A stretch of DNA of 64,000 nt. It comes from Flexivirga alba. Lineage in GTDB: Bacteria > Actinomycetota > Actinomycetes > Actinomycetales > Dermatophilaceae. Location: assembly GCF_042661025.1 (NCBI RefSeq), contig NZ_JBHSWH010000001.1:2914001-2978000 (forward strand), in the 5' to 3' direction. Shown piece after piece: positions 36,094 to 43,942 of the stretch. Under the pieces are notes generated by a model that worked only from the letters and a program-made list of their open reading frames with translations, was not told the DNA's origin and searched no databases. The stretch's first letter is position 1. Every line of letters starts with the position of its first letter. Both the position numbers and the translations under genes were made by a program.

Positions 36094-38553
36094 GGTTGCG
36101 AGTGGGGTCGAGAACGAGCCGCCGATGACCGCAAGCTGACCGGCCGGCGGCACGCCGCTGCCGTCCCGCTTGCCGTCCGCAGCGGGCAGTTCGACGGCGG
36201 CACCGGTCGGGCTTGCGGCCCGGGCAGGCGCGGTGCCGGCCCAGGCGATGACCAACTCGTCCTCGCCGCGCAGGAAGCGGTGGCAGCGCACGCCGCCGGT
36301 GGCGCGACCCTTGGTCGGGAACTCGTCATACGAGCTGACCTTGACCGACTCGGGTCCGGTGCCCGGCAATGCGCCGGACGCACCTGCGCCGGTCACGACC
36401 ACCGCCGGTGCCGATGAGTCGACGATGCCGAACCAGAGGGCGCGAGCTGCTGATCCGAGTTTGACGCCCGCCATACCGCCGCCCGAACGCCCCTGCGGTC
36501 GAACAAGATTCGCGCTGTAGCGCAGCAGGTGAGCATCGGAGGTGATGAAGACCAGGTCTTCCTCGCCGGTGACGACCTCGACCGCGCCGACGACCTGGTC
36601 GCCGTCCTTCAGGGAGATCACCTCGAACGAGTCCTTGCTCGGATAGTCCGGGTTGACGCGCTTGACGACGCCCTGAGAGGTCCCGATCGCCAGGCCCCTC
36701 GACTCGGCCGACAGCGACACCAGCGCGAGCGGCTGCTCACCCTTGGCGAGGTCGATGTATGCCGCAAGAGGCGCTCCGCCGGCCAGCACTGGGGCGTCAT
36801 TGGTCGGGGGCAGCGTCGGCAGATCGATCGCGTTGAGGCGCACCATCCGCCCGTCCGAAGTCACCACACCGAAGTCGCCACGGGCGGTCGTCAGCACTCG
36901 TGACGTGACGACGTCGTGCTTGCGGCGCGATCCGTCGCTGGACAGTGGCGTGGCATCAGTGGTGCGCGCAAGGAGGCCGCTCGAGGACAGCAGCACCCAG
37001 CACGGGTCGTCGGAGACTTCGAGCGGAGCTGCGGTCGCAGCTGCCTTCGTGCCGTTGCCCTCCAGCAACACAGTGCGACGTGGCGTCCCGTGTGCTTTCA
37101 CAACGGCTGAGAGTTCGTCGGAAACCGTTTTGTGCAACAGCTTTTCGTCATCCAGGATCGCCTGCAGCGAGGTGATCAAATCGCGCAGCTCGGCCTGTTC
37201 CTTCTCCAGCTCGATCCGGCTGAACTTTGTCAGCCGGCGCAGCTGCAACTCCAGGATGTACTCCGCCTGCGGCTCGGACAGATCGAAGACCTGCATGAGT
37301 CGCCCACGCGCCTCGGCGGCGTTGTCCGATGTACGGATGACCTGGATGACCTCGTCGATGTCCAGGATCGCGATGAGCAGTCCGTCGACCAGGTGCAGCC
37401 GATCGGTCGCCTTCTTCAGTCGGAACGCAGTGCGTCGCCGCACGACGTCGATGCGGAAATCGACGTAGACGGTCAGCAGTTCCTTGAGCCCGAGCGTGCG
37501 TGGCCGCCCTTCGACGAGCGCGACGTTGTTGATGCCGAAGGACTCCTCCATCGGAGTGTGCTTGTAGAGCGCCTCCAGCACGGCCTCGGGGTTGAAGCCG
37601 TTCTTGACGTCGATGACCAGCCGCATGCCCTTCATGTCGGACAGGTCGTTGACGTCGGAGATGCCCTGCAGCTTCTTGGCCTGGACCAGATCCTTCATCC
37701 GCTCGATGACCTTCTCCGCGCCGACCATGTAAGGAAGCTCGGTGACCACGATGGATTTCCTTCGTGGCGTGAGGTTTTCGATGGTCGCGGTGGCTCGCGT
37801 CCGGAATGAACCACGACCGGTCAGGTAGGCGTCCCGAATGCCCTCGAGGCCCACGATGCGCCCGCCGCACGGCAGGTCTGGGCCCGGCACGAACTTCATC
37901 AGGTCGTCCAGAGAGCAGTCCGGATGTGTGATCAAGTGGCGCGCGGCGGCAACGACCTCGCCCAGGTTGTGCGGCGCCATGTTGGTCGCCATACCGACCG
38001 CGATGCCGCTGGCGCCGTTGACGAGCAGGTTCGGGAAAGCGGCCGGCAGAACATCCGGCTGCTGCTCGCTCTCGTCGTAGTTCGGAACGAAGTCGACGGT
38101 GGCCTCGCCCAGCGATCGGGTCAGCTCCAGTGCCGCGCCGGCGAGCCGGACCTCGGTGTAACGCGACGCAGCCGGGCCGTTGTCGAGCGAGCCGAAGTTG
38201 CCGTGGCCGTCGACGAGCGGCAGCCGCATAGTGAAGTCCTGCGCCTGCCGGACGATCGCGTCGTAGATCGCGGTGTCACCGTGCGGATGGTATTTACCCA
38301 TGACCTCACCGACGACACGCGAGGACTTGACGTGGTTGCGGTCGGGGTAGAGCCGCATCTCGTCCATCGCGTAGAGGATGCGGCGTTGCACCGGCTTCAG
38401 GCCGTCGCGCGCGTCCGGGATGGCGCGGGAGTAGATGACCGAGTAGGCGTATTCGAGGTATGCCGACTGCATCTCATCATCGACATCGATGTCGATGATG
38501 TTCTGCTGCGCATCGTCGATGTACTCGGTGTCACTCGTCTTCTTGCGCGCCAT
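36079..38553 (-). CDS. parC: DNA topoisomerase IV subunit A (GyrA-like)
   Basis: Breakage-rejoining subunit, 824 residues. The winged-helix DNA gate, the quinolone-pocket segment GKYHPHGDTAIYDAIV (T94, D98), the catalytic tyrosine in AASRYTEV (Y132) and a coiled-coil (LEKEQAELRDLITSLQ) are seen. A C-terminal beta-pinwheel follows but lacks a clear GyrA box. This fits the actinobacterial topoisomerase IV type rather than gyrase. GAAGGG precedes the ATG. The partner parE is at 18275. Confidence 0.9.
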   Translation of the reverse strand: MARKKTSDTEYIDDAQQNIIDIDVDDEMQSAYLEYAYSVIYSRAIPDARDGLKPVQRRILYAMDEMRLYPDRNHVKSSRVVGEVMGKYHPHGDTAIYDAIVRQAQDFTMRLPLVDGHGNFGSLDNGPAASRYTEVRLAGAALELTRSLGEATVDFVPNYDESEQQPDVLPAAFPNLLVNGASGIAVGMATNMAPHNLGEVVAAARHLITHPDCSLDDLMKFVPGPDLPCGGRIVGLEGIRDAYLTGRGSFRTRATATIENLTPRRKSIVVTELPYMVGAEKVIERMKDLVQAKKLQGISDVNDLSDMKGMRLVIDVKNGFNPEAVLEALYKHTPMEESFGINNVALVEGRPRTLGLKELLTVYVDFRIDVVRRRTAFRLKKATDRLHLVDGLLIAILDIDEVIQVIRTSDNAAEARGRLMQVFDLSEPQAEYILELQLRRLTKFSRIELEKEQAELRDLITSLQAILDDEKLLHKTVSDELSAVVKAHGTPRRTVLLEGNGTKAAATAAPLEVSDDPCWVLLSSSGLLARTTDATPLSSDGSRRKHDVVTSRVLTTARGDFGVVTSDGRMVRLNAIDLPTLPPTNDAPVLAGGAPLAAYIDLAKGEQPLALVSLSAESRGLAIGTSQGVVKRVNPDYPSKDSFEVISLKDGDQVVGAVEVVTGEEDLVFITSDAHLLRYSANLVRPQGRSGGGMAGVKLGSAARALWFGIVDSSAPAVVVTGAGASGALPGTGPESVKVSSYDEFPTKGRATGGVRCHRFLRGEDELVIAWAGTAPARAASPTGAAVELPAADGKRDGSGVPPAGQLAVIGGSFSTPLATDREE

Positions 38554-38655
38554 TACTGCCCTTCAGGTGTCCTGCTGCTCTCGCGGGGTCTGCGCCGATC
38601 ATCTTCTCTCACACGGCGACCGCAACGCGGAGCGACACCCTGATTGGATGGCGGT

Positions 38656-39171
38656 ATGACGGACGAGGTCGGCACGATGCGTCCAAACTACCGGCGCACG
38701 GATCTCTCGTCCGGGCACGGCTACCGACAAGCCAAGGTCGAACGCGACATCGCCGGTTCGTTCCCGGAACTCGCTGAGTTCGTGATGACTTTCGGCCTCC
38801 AGCGCGCGGTATGGCGGGACGTGTGGTCGTCCGGTCCGAGCGCGCAGGTCGGTGTCGAGGTGCGTATGGCGCCTGGCATCGGCCGATTTCGGCTCCACGC
38901 ACCTGCCAGAGTCGTCGAAGTCCTTGAGGACGGCGACCGGTTCGGCTTCACCTACGGCACCCTGCAGGGCCATCCCGAAGCAGGCGAAGAACGTTTCGTG
39001 GTCGAACGTCGGGCCGACGGCACTGTGCAGCTGGAGATCGAGCACTGGTCACGGCCGGCGCGCTGGTTCACGCAACTCGCCGGGCCGCTCGCGAGATTGG
39101 CCCAGAGCCGCGCTACCGCGGCATACCTGCAGGCTGCTGAACGGCACGCCCGGGACTCGGCTTCCGGATGA
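38656..39171 (+). CDS. DUF1990 family protein
   Basis: 171-residue protein with the DUF1990 pattern (YGTLQGHPEAGEERFVVERR, WSRPARWFTQLAGPLARLAQ). The fold is predicted to be SRPBCC-like and the function is unknown. The ATG at 38656 is preferred over TTG 38644. No Shine-Dalgarno is evident. Its start codon lies within a GTATGACG motif. Confidence 0.8.
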   Translation: MTDEVGTMRPNYRRTDLSSGHGYRQAKVERDIAGSFPELAEFVMTFGLQRAVWRDVWSSGPSAQVGVEVRMAPGIGRFRLHAPARVVEVLEDGDRFGFTYGTLQGHPEAGEERFVVERRADGTVQLEIEHWSRPARWFTQLAGPLARLAQSRATAAYLQAAERHARDSASG

Positions 39172-39186
39172 GGCCCGGGCCTGCCG

Positions 39187-39993
39187 TCAGGCGTTGATGC
39201 GGTCCCGCCATACGACCCAGTCCTGCAGGGTCGCGAAGTCGAACTCCGGGCCTGCGGTAGGGATGGTGAAGAGCCTGGCTCCCAGCTTGAGCAACGGCTC
39301 GCCCTCGACCTCGGGCGCACCGGGGACACCGCCGTCCCGACCGCGGCCACCGACGCCGACCGAGACCTCGATCTCCTCGACCGACCGGCCGATCGCGTCG
39401 CAGTGACCGCGAAGCACGTCGAGCTTGTGCGCGAGGACCTCCGCGCCGGCGAACGTGTGCCAGATGTTCGCGTGCTGTGCGACCAGGCGCAGGGTCTTCT
39501 TCTCGCCACCACCACCGATCAGCATCGGCATCGGGCCGACCGGCGTCGGATGCAGGGCGGCCAGCCGGGACTCGATCCGCGGGAGCGCGGCCGCGAGGTC
39601 ATCGAGCCGTCGACCGGCAGTCTTGAAGTCGAATCCGTATTGTTCGTAGTCTCTTTCGAACCAGCCGGAGCCGATGCCGAGGATGAGGCGGCCGTTCGAG
39701 ATGTGGTCGACGGTGCGCGCCATGTCGGCGAGCAGGTCAGGGTTGCGGTAGCTGTTGCAGGTCACCAGCGCGCCGAGCTGGATCCGGGAGGTCTGCTCCG
39801 CCCAGGCCGCGAGCATCGTCCAGCACTCGAAGTGCTGGCCGTCCGGGTCACCGTTGAGGGGGTAGAAATGGTCCCAGTTGAACGCCACGTCCACGCCGAG
39901 GTCCTCGGCTCGGCGGAGGGCGTCTCGGATCTGGTCGTATGACGCATGCTGGGGCTGGATCTGGACGGCGATACGCACCGGGCGAGAAGTCAT
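39187..39993 (-). CDS. LLM-class F420-dependent oxidoreductase
   Basis: Luciferase-like TIM barrel of 268 residues (GVDVAFNWDHFYPL, SRIQLGALVTCNSYRNP, LILGIGSGWFERDYEQYGF, GPMPMLIGGGGEKKTLRLVAQHAN). These match the actinobacterial F420-dependent LLM subfamily; substrate unknown. The ATG at 39993 is seven bases after a TACTGT box (40001-40006), so a leaderless start is likely. It is divergent from the hydroxyacid oxidase gene. Confidence 0.85.
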   Translation of the reverse strand: MTSRPVRIAVQIQPQHASYDQIRDALRRAEDLGVDVAFNWDHFYPLNGDPDGQHFECWTMLAAWAEQTSRIQLGALVTCNSYRNPDLLADMARTVDHISNGRLILGIGSGWFERDYEQYGFDFKTAGRRLDDLAAALPRIESRLAALHPTPVGPMPMLIGGGGEKKTLRLVAQHANIWHTFAGAEVLAHKLDVLRGHCDAIGRSVEEIEVSVGVGGRGRDGGVPGAPEVEGEPLLKLGARLFTIPTAGPEFDFATLQDWVVWRDRINA

Positions 39994-40000
39994 GTCAGCA

Positions 40001-40006
40001 ACAGTA
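40001..40006 (-). promoter_or_regulatory. -10 box of leaderless LLM oxidoreductase gene
   Basis: TACTGT on the minus strand, seven bases before the ATG at 39993. Confidence 0.45.
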
Positions 40007-40030
40007 GGTGAGCACCAGGAAGGCGAGTGC

Positions 40031-41082
40031 GTGCACGAGCAGCTGGAAGAACTACGCGACCGAGCCGAGCAGGCCGTGTCGGCGGACACCTGGAGCTATC
40101 TCAATCGCGGCTCCGGGGACGAGCGCACTCTTCATGAGGCTCACGATGCCTGGGACCGCTACCGGCTGCGACCGCGCGTGTTGCGTGACGTCTCCGAGGT
40201 GTCCACGGGACTCGACCTCTTCGGGAGCTGGAGGACGCCGATCGGTATTGCCCCCACCGCTTTTCACGCCCTGTTACACCCCGAGGGTGAGGTGGCGACC
40301 GCCGCCGCCGCTGCTGCGGTCGGTGGACCCATGGTCGTGTCCAGCCGGGCGACGCGGCGCATCGAGGACATCGCTGCAGCAGTCGGTGGGCCGTGGTGGT
40401 TCCAGGTCTATCTGATGCGCGAGCGCACCATCACCGAGGCGTTGATCCAGCGCGCCTCGGCGGCCGGTGCGACGGCGATGGTGCTGACGGTGGACACGCC
40501 ATACGTCGGGCATCGGGCCCGTAGTGCGGCGCTGAGCCGCCCGCTGCCGCTGACCGACGAGCAGGCGCTGACGAACATGCGAGACCACCTGCCGGCCGAC
40601 GTCGCAGACATCTGGCAACTGATCGACCAGCGGGCCGATCTCGCGCTCGCTGACATCACATGGGTGGCCGAGGCCTCGCACCTGCCGGTCATCGTCAAGG
40701 GTGTCCTGCGCGCGGACGACGCCACAGCGTGTGTCGATGCCGGCGCAGCCGGCGTTTGGGTGAGCAATCACGGGGGACGACAGCTGGATCGCGTTGTCCC
40801 GACTGCGGCGGCGTTGCCCGAAATCGTTGCCGCAGTTGGTGATTCGGTGCCGGTCATCGTCGACGGGGAGTGCGCGACGGCTTCGACGCACTGACGGCAC
40901 TCGCACTCGGAGCACGCGCGGTGATGCTGGGTCGCCCCGTCATGTGGGCGCTGGCCGCCGGCGGCAGAGACGCTGTGGCCGCCATGTTGGCGGAGCTCAC
41001 CGCCGAATTCGGTCACGCAATGGGTCTGGCCGGCGCGGCGAACCTGGCGGCTCTCGACCCCTCCATGGTCACCGCTCACTGA
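40031..41082 (+). CDS. FMN-dependent alpha-hydroxyacid oxidase/dehydrogenase (frameshifted)
   Basis: Lactate-oxidase/glycolate-oxidase family flavoenzyme. Motifs: WSYLNRGSGDE, IGIAPTAFHALLHPEGE, WWFQVYLMRER, LTVDTPYVGHR, VIVKGVLRADDA and the catalytic VSNHGGRQLDR. A GGGG run (40865-40868) breaks the frame; one extra base restores VIVDGGVRDGFDALTALALGA, the conserved FMN-phosphate region. The GTG at 40031 has GGAAGG seven bases upstream; an in-frame ATG at 39992 is the alternative. Substrate (lactate, glycolate, mandelate) unknown. Converges closely with the nitroreductase gene. Confidence 0.85.
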
Positions 41083-41085
41083 CGC

Positions 41086-41697
41086 TCAGTGCGTGGCGCT
41101 TCCGAACCGGCCGTAGTGCGTGACCTCGCCGAAGTCGCGCCGGCGCACTGCCCGGGTGCTACCGGACGGCTTCGACTCGGCGGGGTGACCGATCGCCACC
41201 ACGCCGACGATCCCGCGATCGGCCGGTATGTCGAACGCTTCCCGCACCGCATCGAGACGCTCGACCGGCACGCCGAAGAAGAGCCCACCCAGGTCCTCGT
41301 CAACGGCGCCCAGCAGCATCAGCATCGCCGCCATACCGGTGTCGACGTCCCAGTAAGGCACCGGCCAGTGCTCCTCGGACTCGTCCTTCCACGGCTTGTC
41401 ATCGCGTGCATAACGGCGCAGGTAGGAGTTCTTGTCCGAGCAGCACACGATCAGCACAGGTGCGGCACTGACGCCGCGCAGCCACGAGTCGGGTATGCCG
41501 TCATCGGTCGTCGCCGCCCAGAACGCCTCACGTTCGTCGCCGCGCAGCACGACGAAGTCCCAGCCCTGGCTGAATCCGGCGCTCGGCGCCCGCACGGCCA
41601 GTTCGAGCAGCCGCAGGACGGTCTCGGGAGGGACATCCTGCTCGGGATCGAACCGGCGCACCATCCGCCGCTGCAGCACAGCGTCACGCAACTCCAT
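41086..41697 (-). CDS. Nitroreductase family protein
   Basis: 203-residue FMN oxidoreductase (RRMVRRFDPEQDVPPETVLRLLELAVRAPSAGFSQGW split as the FMN phosphate-binding start, then LMLLGAVDEDLGGLFFGVP and GVVAIGHPAE). Substrate unknown; flavin reductase, nitroaromatic or enone reductase activities are possible. A TAGGCT box (41705-41710) seven bases before the ATG indicates a leaderless transcript. Confidence 0.87.
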   Translation of the reverse strand: MELRDAVLQRRMVRRFDPEQDVPPETVLRLLELAVRAPSAGFSQGWDFVVLRGDEREAFWAATTDDGIPDSWLRGVSAAPVLIVCCSDKNSYLRRYARDDKPWKDESEEHWPVPYWDVDTGMAAMLMLLGAVDEDLGGLFFGVPVERLDAVREAFDIPADRGIVGVVAIGHPAESKPSGSTRAVRRRDFGEVTHYGRFGSATH

Positions 41698-41704
41698 GGT
41701 TCGA

Positions 41705-41710
41705 AGCCTA
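41705..41710 (-). promoter_or_regulatory. -10 box of leaderless nitroreductase gene
   Basis: TAGGCT on the minus strand, seven bases before the ATG at 41697. Confidence 0.5.
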
Positions 41711-41884
41711 TGCAGTGCGGCGGGTTACGATTTCGGCTGGCCGGTCGTTGATTCCGGCCGGACAACTACGCACATGTGGCGGGCAACCAACCGTGCGGGC
41801 CGTTGCGGCGTCTGCACAGGTATGACGGCGACGATCACCGGCCAGCGCGCTGCTGTCCGCGTCCCACGGGAAAGGTGGCGATGG

Positions 41885-42391
41885 GTGGCTTCGGGGGAAG
41901 CAGCCGTCGAAAGTGCCGTCCGCGAGGTGTACGACGCACACTTCGGACGTCTCGTCGGCTGGACCACGCAGTTGATCGGCGACCGAGACCTGGCCCATGA
42001 CGTGGCCACGGAGGCCTTCGTGAAGCTGATGACGCACTGGCACTCGGTGCAGGACCCGCGTGCCTGGCTCTACACGGCTGCCGCCAACCAGGTGCGCGAT
42101 CACTGGCGCAAGCGCGGCCGGGAGGCGTCGGCATACGAGAAGTTCATGGGCGGCAGCGGGCGAGCCGTCGACGTGGCCGCACCCGGGCTCGACGCCGCCA
42201 CCCGGCTCACCGTCCGCGATGCGGTCGAGTCGCTGCCCGAGCGCTTCCGGCTGGTGGTGCTGCTGCACTATTTCGCCGACCTCTCGGTGGCGCAGGTCGC
42301 CCTGCAGACCGGCAAGAGCGAGGGCACGGTGAAGCGTGATCTGCATGACGCCCGGAAGCTGTTGGCGCAACGTCTGGAGGTGACGGCATGA
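41885..42391 (+). CDS. RNA polymerase ECF-type sigma factor
   Basis: Sigma-70 region 2 (VYDAHFGRLVGWTTQLIGDRDLAHDVATEAFVKLM, core D-x-A-x-D-V-A/T-E pattern) and region 4 (DAVESLPERFRLVVLLHYFADLSVAQVALQTGKSEGTVKRDLHDARKLL) are present, with a short linker and no other domain. The frame is open far upstream; GTG 41885 with GGAAAGG nine bases upstream gives 168 residues, a usual ECF length, and ATG 41822 is the alternative. It overlaps the following membrane gene by ATGA, the normal arrangement for an anti-sigma partner. Confidence 0.87.
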   Translation: MASGEAAVESAVREVYDAHFGRLVGWTTQLIGDRDLAHDVATEAFVKLMTHWHSVQDPRAWLYTAAANQVRDHWRKRGREASAYEKFMGGSGRAVDVAAPGLDAATRLTVRDAVESLPERFRLVVLLHYFADLSVAQVALQTGKSEGTVKRDLHDARKLLAQRLEVTA

Positions 42392-43848
42392 ACGAGGAGC
42401 GGCACGATGCGGAGACGGGGGCCGAGCACGATGCGGTCGCCGAGTTCTTCGCCGCTGCCCGGGGGCAAGTGCGCGACGAGCGTGCGACCGACCTGGACTG
42501 GCAGCGCATCCTCAGCGGTTCTCGTCGCTCGAGTCGTCGACGCAACCGTCTCGCCATGCTGTCCAGCGCCGCCGTTGCCATCATTGCGATCTTCGCGGTC
42601 TTCCTGTGGCAGCAGAACGGTATCGGCGGAGGTGTGCAGCGCGGTGAAGCCATCGTGGGCGCCACCGACAAGGCTCAGTCCGGAGAGCCGACGTCCAGTC
42701 CGTCATCCGTGTCCCCTCAGCAGCAGCCCACCAGCGTGCCCGACAGCTTCCGCACCTGGTCGGTCAGCTATGCCGGCCAGAGCGTCCTTTACGCGTTGGG
42801 CTCGCAGGCCTGCGGTGGCGACACCTGCCCGGTGCTGCTGAAGTCGGGCACCAACGGCCGAAGCTGGGCGGCGGTGCACAAGTTCACCGGTACCGACGTG
42901 TCTGCTGCGACCGGTAACGCGGTCCCACAGATTCAGCCGCAGCGAGCGCTGAGCCAGACGCGCTTTGCCACCCCGAGCACCGGCTACGTCTTCGGCGGTG
43001 ACCTGTGGGTGACACGCGACAGCGGCGCCAGCTTCACCAAGATGAGCCACCCCGGGACCACCGTCCTGGATGTCGAGATCAACCAGGGTCAGGCCGTCCT
43101 GCTCAGCGCAGACAACTGTGGGCAAGGTGAGTGCAATGGTCCGATCCACGTCACCCGGTTCGACCCGGCAAAGGGCAGCATCTCCGACTCCGGAGTCGAG
43201 ATGACACCGAGTAGCCCGATCCGAGCCGGCAACGTTGTGGTGCAGAACGGTCAGGCTTTCGTGCAGCTGACGGCGGTGGACGGAGCGAAGCCCGTCGCGC
43301 CGTTGCGGTTGGACGGTTCGAAGTTGACCGCCATGTCCGGCCCCAGTGACTGCGGCGGCACCGCGCTGCAGTCGGTCACCCCGGCCACCAACAACAGCAC
43401 ACAGGTGCAGCTCTTCGCCCTGTGCAAGCCGACCAATTCAGGCACCAGCCACACGTCGTACACCATCGTGAGCAGCGACGACGCCGGGAAATCCTGGAAG
43501 AGCGTGTCGTCCGGCGCACTGACCCTGCCACGTCTCGGTCAGGTGTGGCTCGCAGCCGCGGATGCCAAGCATCTGGTCGCGTCGGCCGGTGGACCGCGGG
43601 AGATCGCCGGCGTTCCCGCGCCGAACGGCGACGGCAGCCTGATGTTCTCGACCAACGGTCAAGGTTTCGGGCCGGCGACCACCCCCAAGGGCGCGAAGGT
43701 ACCGGCCACCGGCTTCGACTGGACCGCCAGTGCCGGCGGCGGCATCTTCTACGCCGTGCCGCGAGCCACAGCCACACCTGGATTCTGGACAACGACCGAC
43801 TACGGCAAGACCTGGACACTTGTCGACCCGCGGCACCAGGGGAACTGA
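42388..43848 (+). CDS. Membrane protein with extracellular Asp-box beta-propeller, putative anti-sigma partner
   Basis: Cytosolic N-terminus of ~55 residues, one helix (LAMLSSAAVAIIAIFAVFLW), a Ser/Pro/Gln linker, then ~370 residues outside. The outer part has recurrent Asp-box-like repeats: SGTNGRSWAAV, TRDSGASFTKM, SSDDAGKSWKSV and TTDYGKTWTLV, the hallmark of sialidase/BNR-type propellers. Several Cys pairs could form disulfides. Coupling to the sigma gene (ATGA) implies it restrains the sigma factor and senses something outside. No HX3CX2C zinc anti-sigma motif is present, so the mechanism is uncertain. Confidence 0.75.
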   Translation: MNEERHDAETGAEHDAVAEFFAAARGQVRDERATDLDWQRILSGSRRSSRRRNRLAMLSSAAVAIIAIFAVFLWQQNGIGGGVQRGEAIVGATDKAQSGEPTSSPSSVSPQQQPTSVPDSFRTWSVSYAGQSVLYALGSQACGGDTCPVLLKSGTNGRSWAAVHKFTGTDVSAATGNAVPQIQPQRALSQTRFATPSTGYVFGGDLWVTRDSGASFTKMSHPGTTVLDVEINQGQAVLLSADNCGQGECNGPIHVTRFDPAKGSISDSGVEMTPSSPIRAGNVVVQNGQAFVQLTAVDGAKPVAPLRLDGSKLTAMSGPSDCGGTALQSVTPATNNSTQVQLFALCKPTNSGTSHTSYTIVSSDDAGKSWKSVSSGALTLPRLGQVWLAAADAKHLVASAGGPREIAGVPAPNGDGSLMFSTNGQGFGPATTPKGAKVPATGFDWTASAGGGIFYAVPRATATPGFWTTTDYGKTWTLVDPRHQGN

Positions 43849-43873
43849 CGCCCGGACCTGGCATGCTCAAGCC

Positions 43874-43942
43874 ATGAGAAACACCCCACGAAGTTTCTCC
43901 CCCGCGCTGCTCCTCCGAATACTTCGCGGGGGCCCCGAATGA
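43874..43942 (+). CDS. Possible 22-residue leader peptide before the GNAT/acyl-CoA synthetase gene
   Basis: ATG at 43874 opens a 22-codon frame, MRNTPRSFSPALLLRILRGG-PE, whose TGA overlaps the next gene's ATG (ATGA, 43939-43942). It is Leu/Arg-rich, uses the rare codons AGA and ATA, and spans the hairpin at 43899-43932. Such a coupled upstream frame could control downstream translation. No homologue known to me; it may be chance. Confidence 0.35.
   Translation: MRNTPRSFSPALLLRILRGGPE
43899..43932 (+). promoter_or_regulatory. Hairpin sequestering the GGGGG ribosome site
   Basis: CCCCCGCG (43899-43906) pairs with CGCGGGGG (43925-43932). The right arm contains the only Shine-Dalgarno-like bases before the ATG at 43939, so folding would hide it. 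It might instead terminate the sigma operon. Confidence 0.4.
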
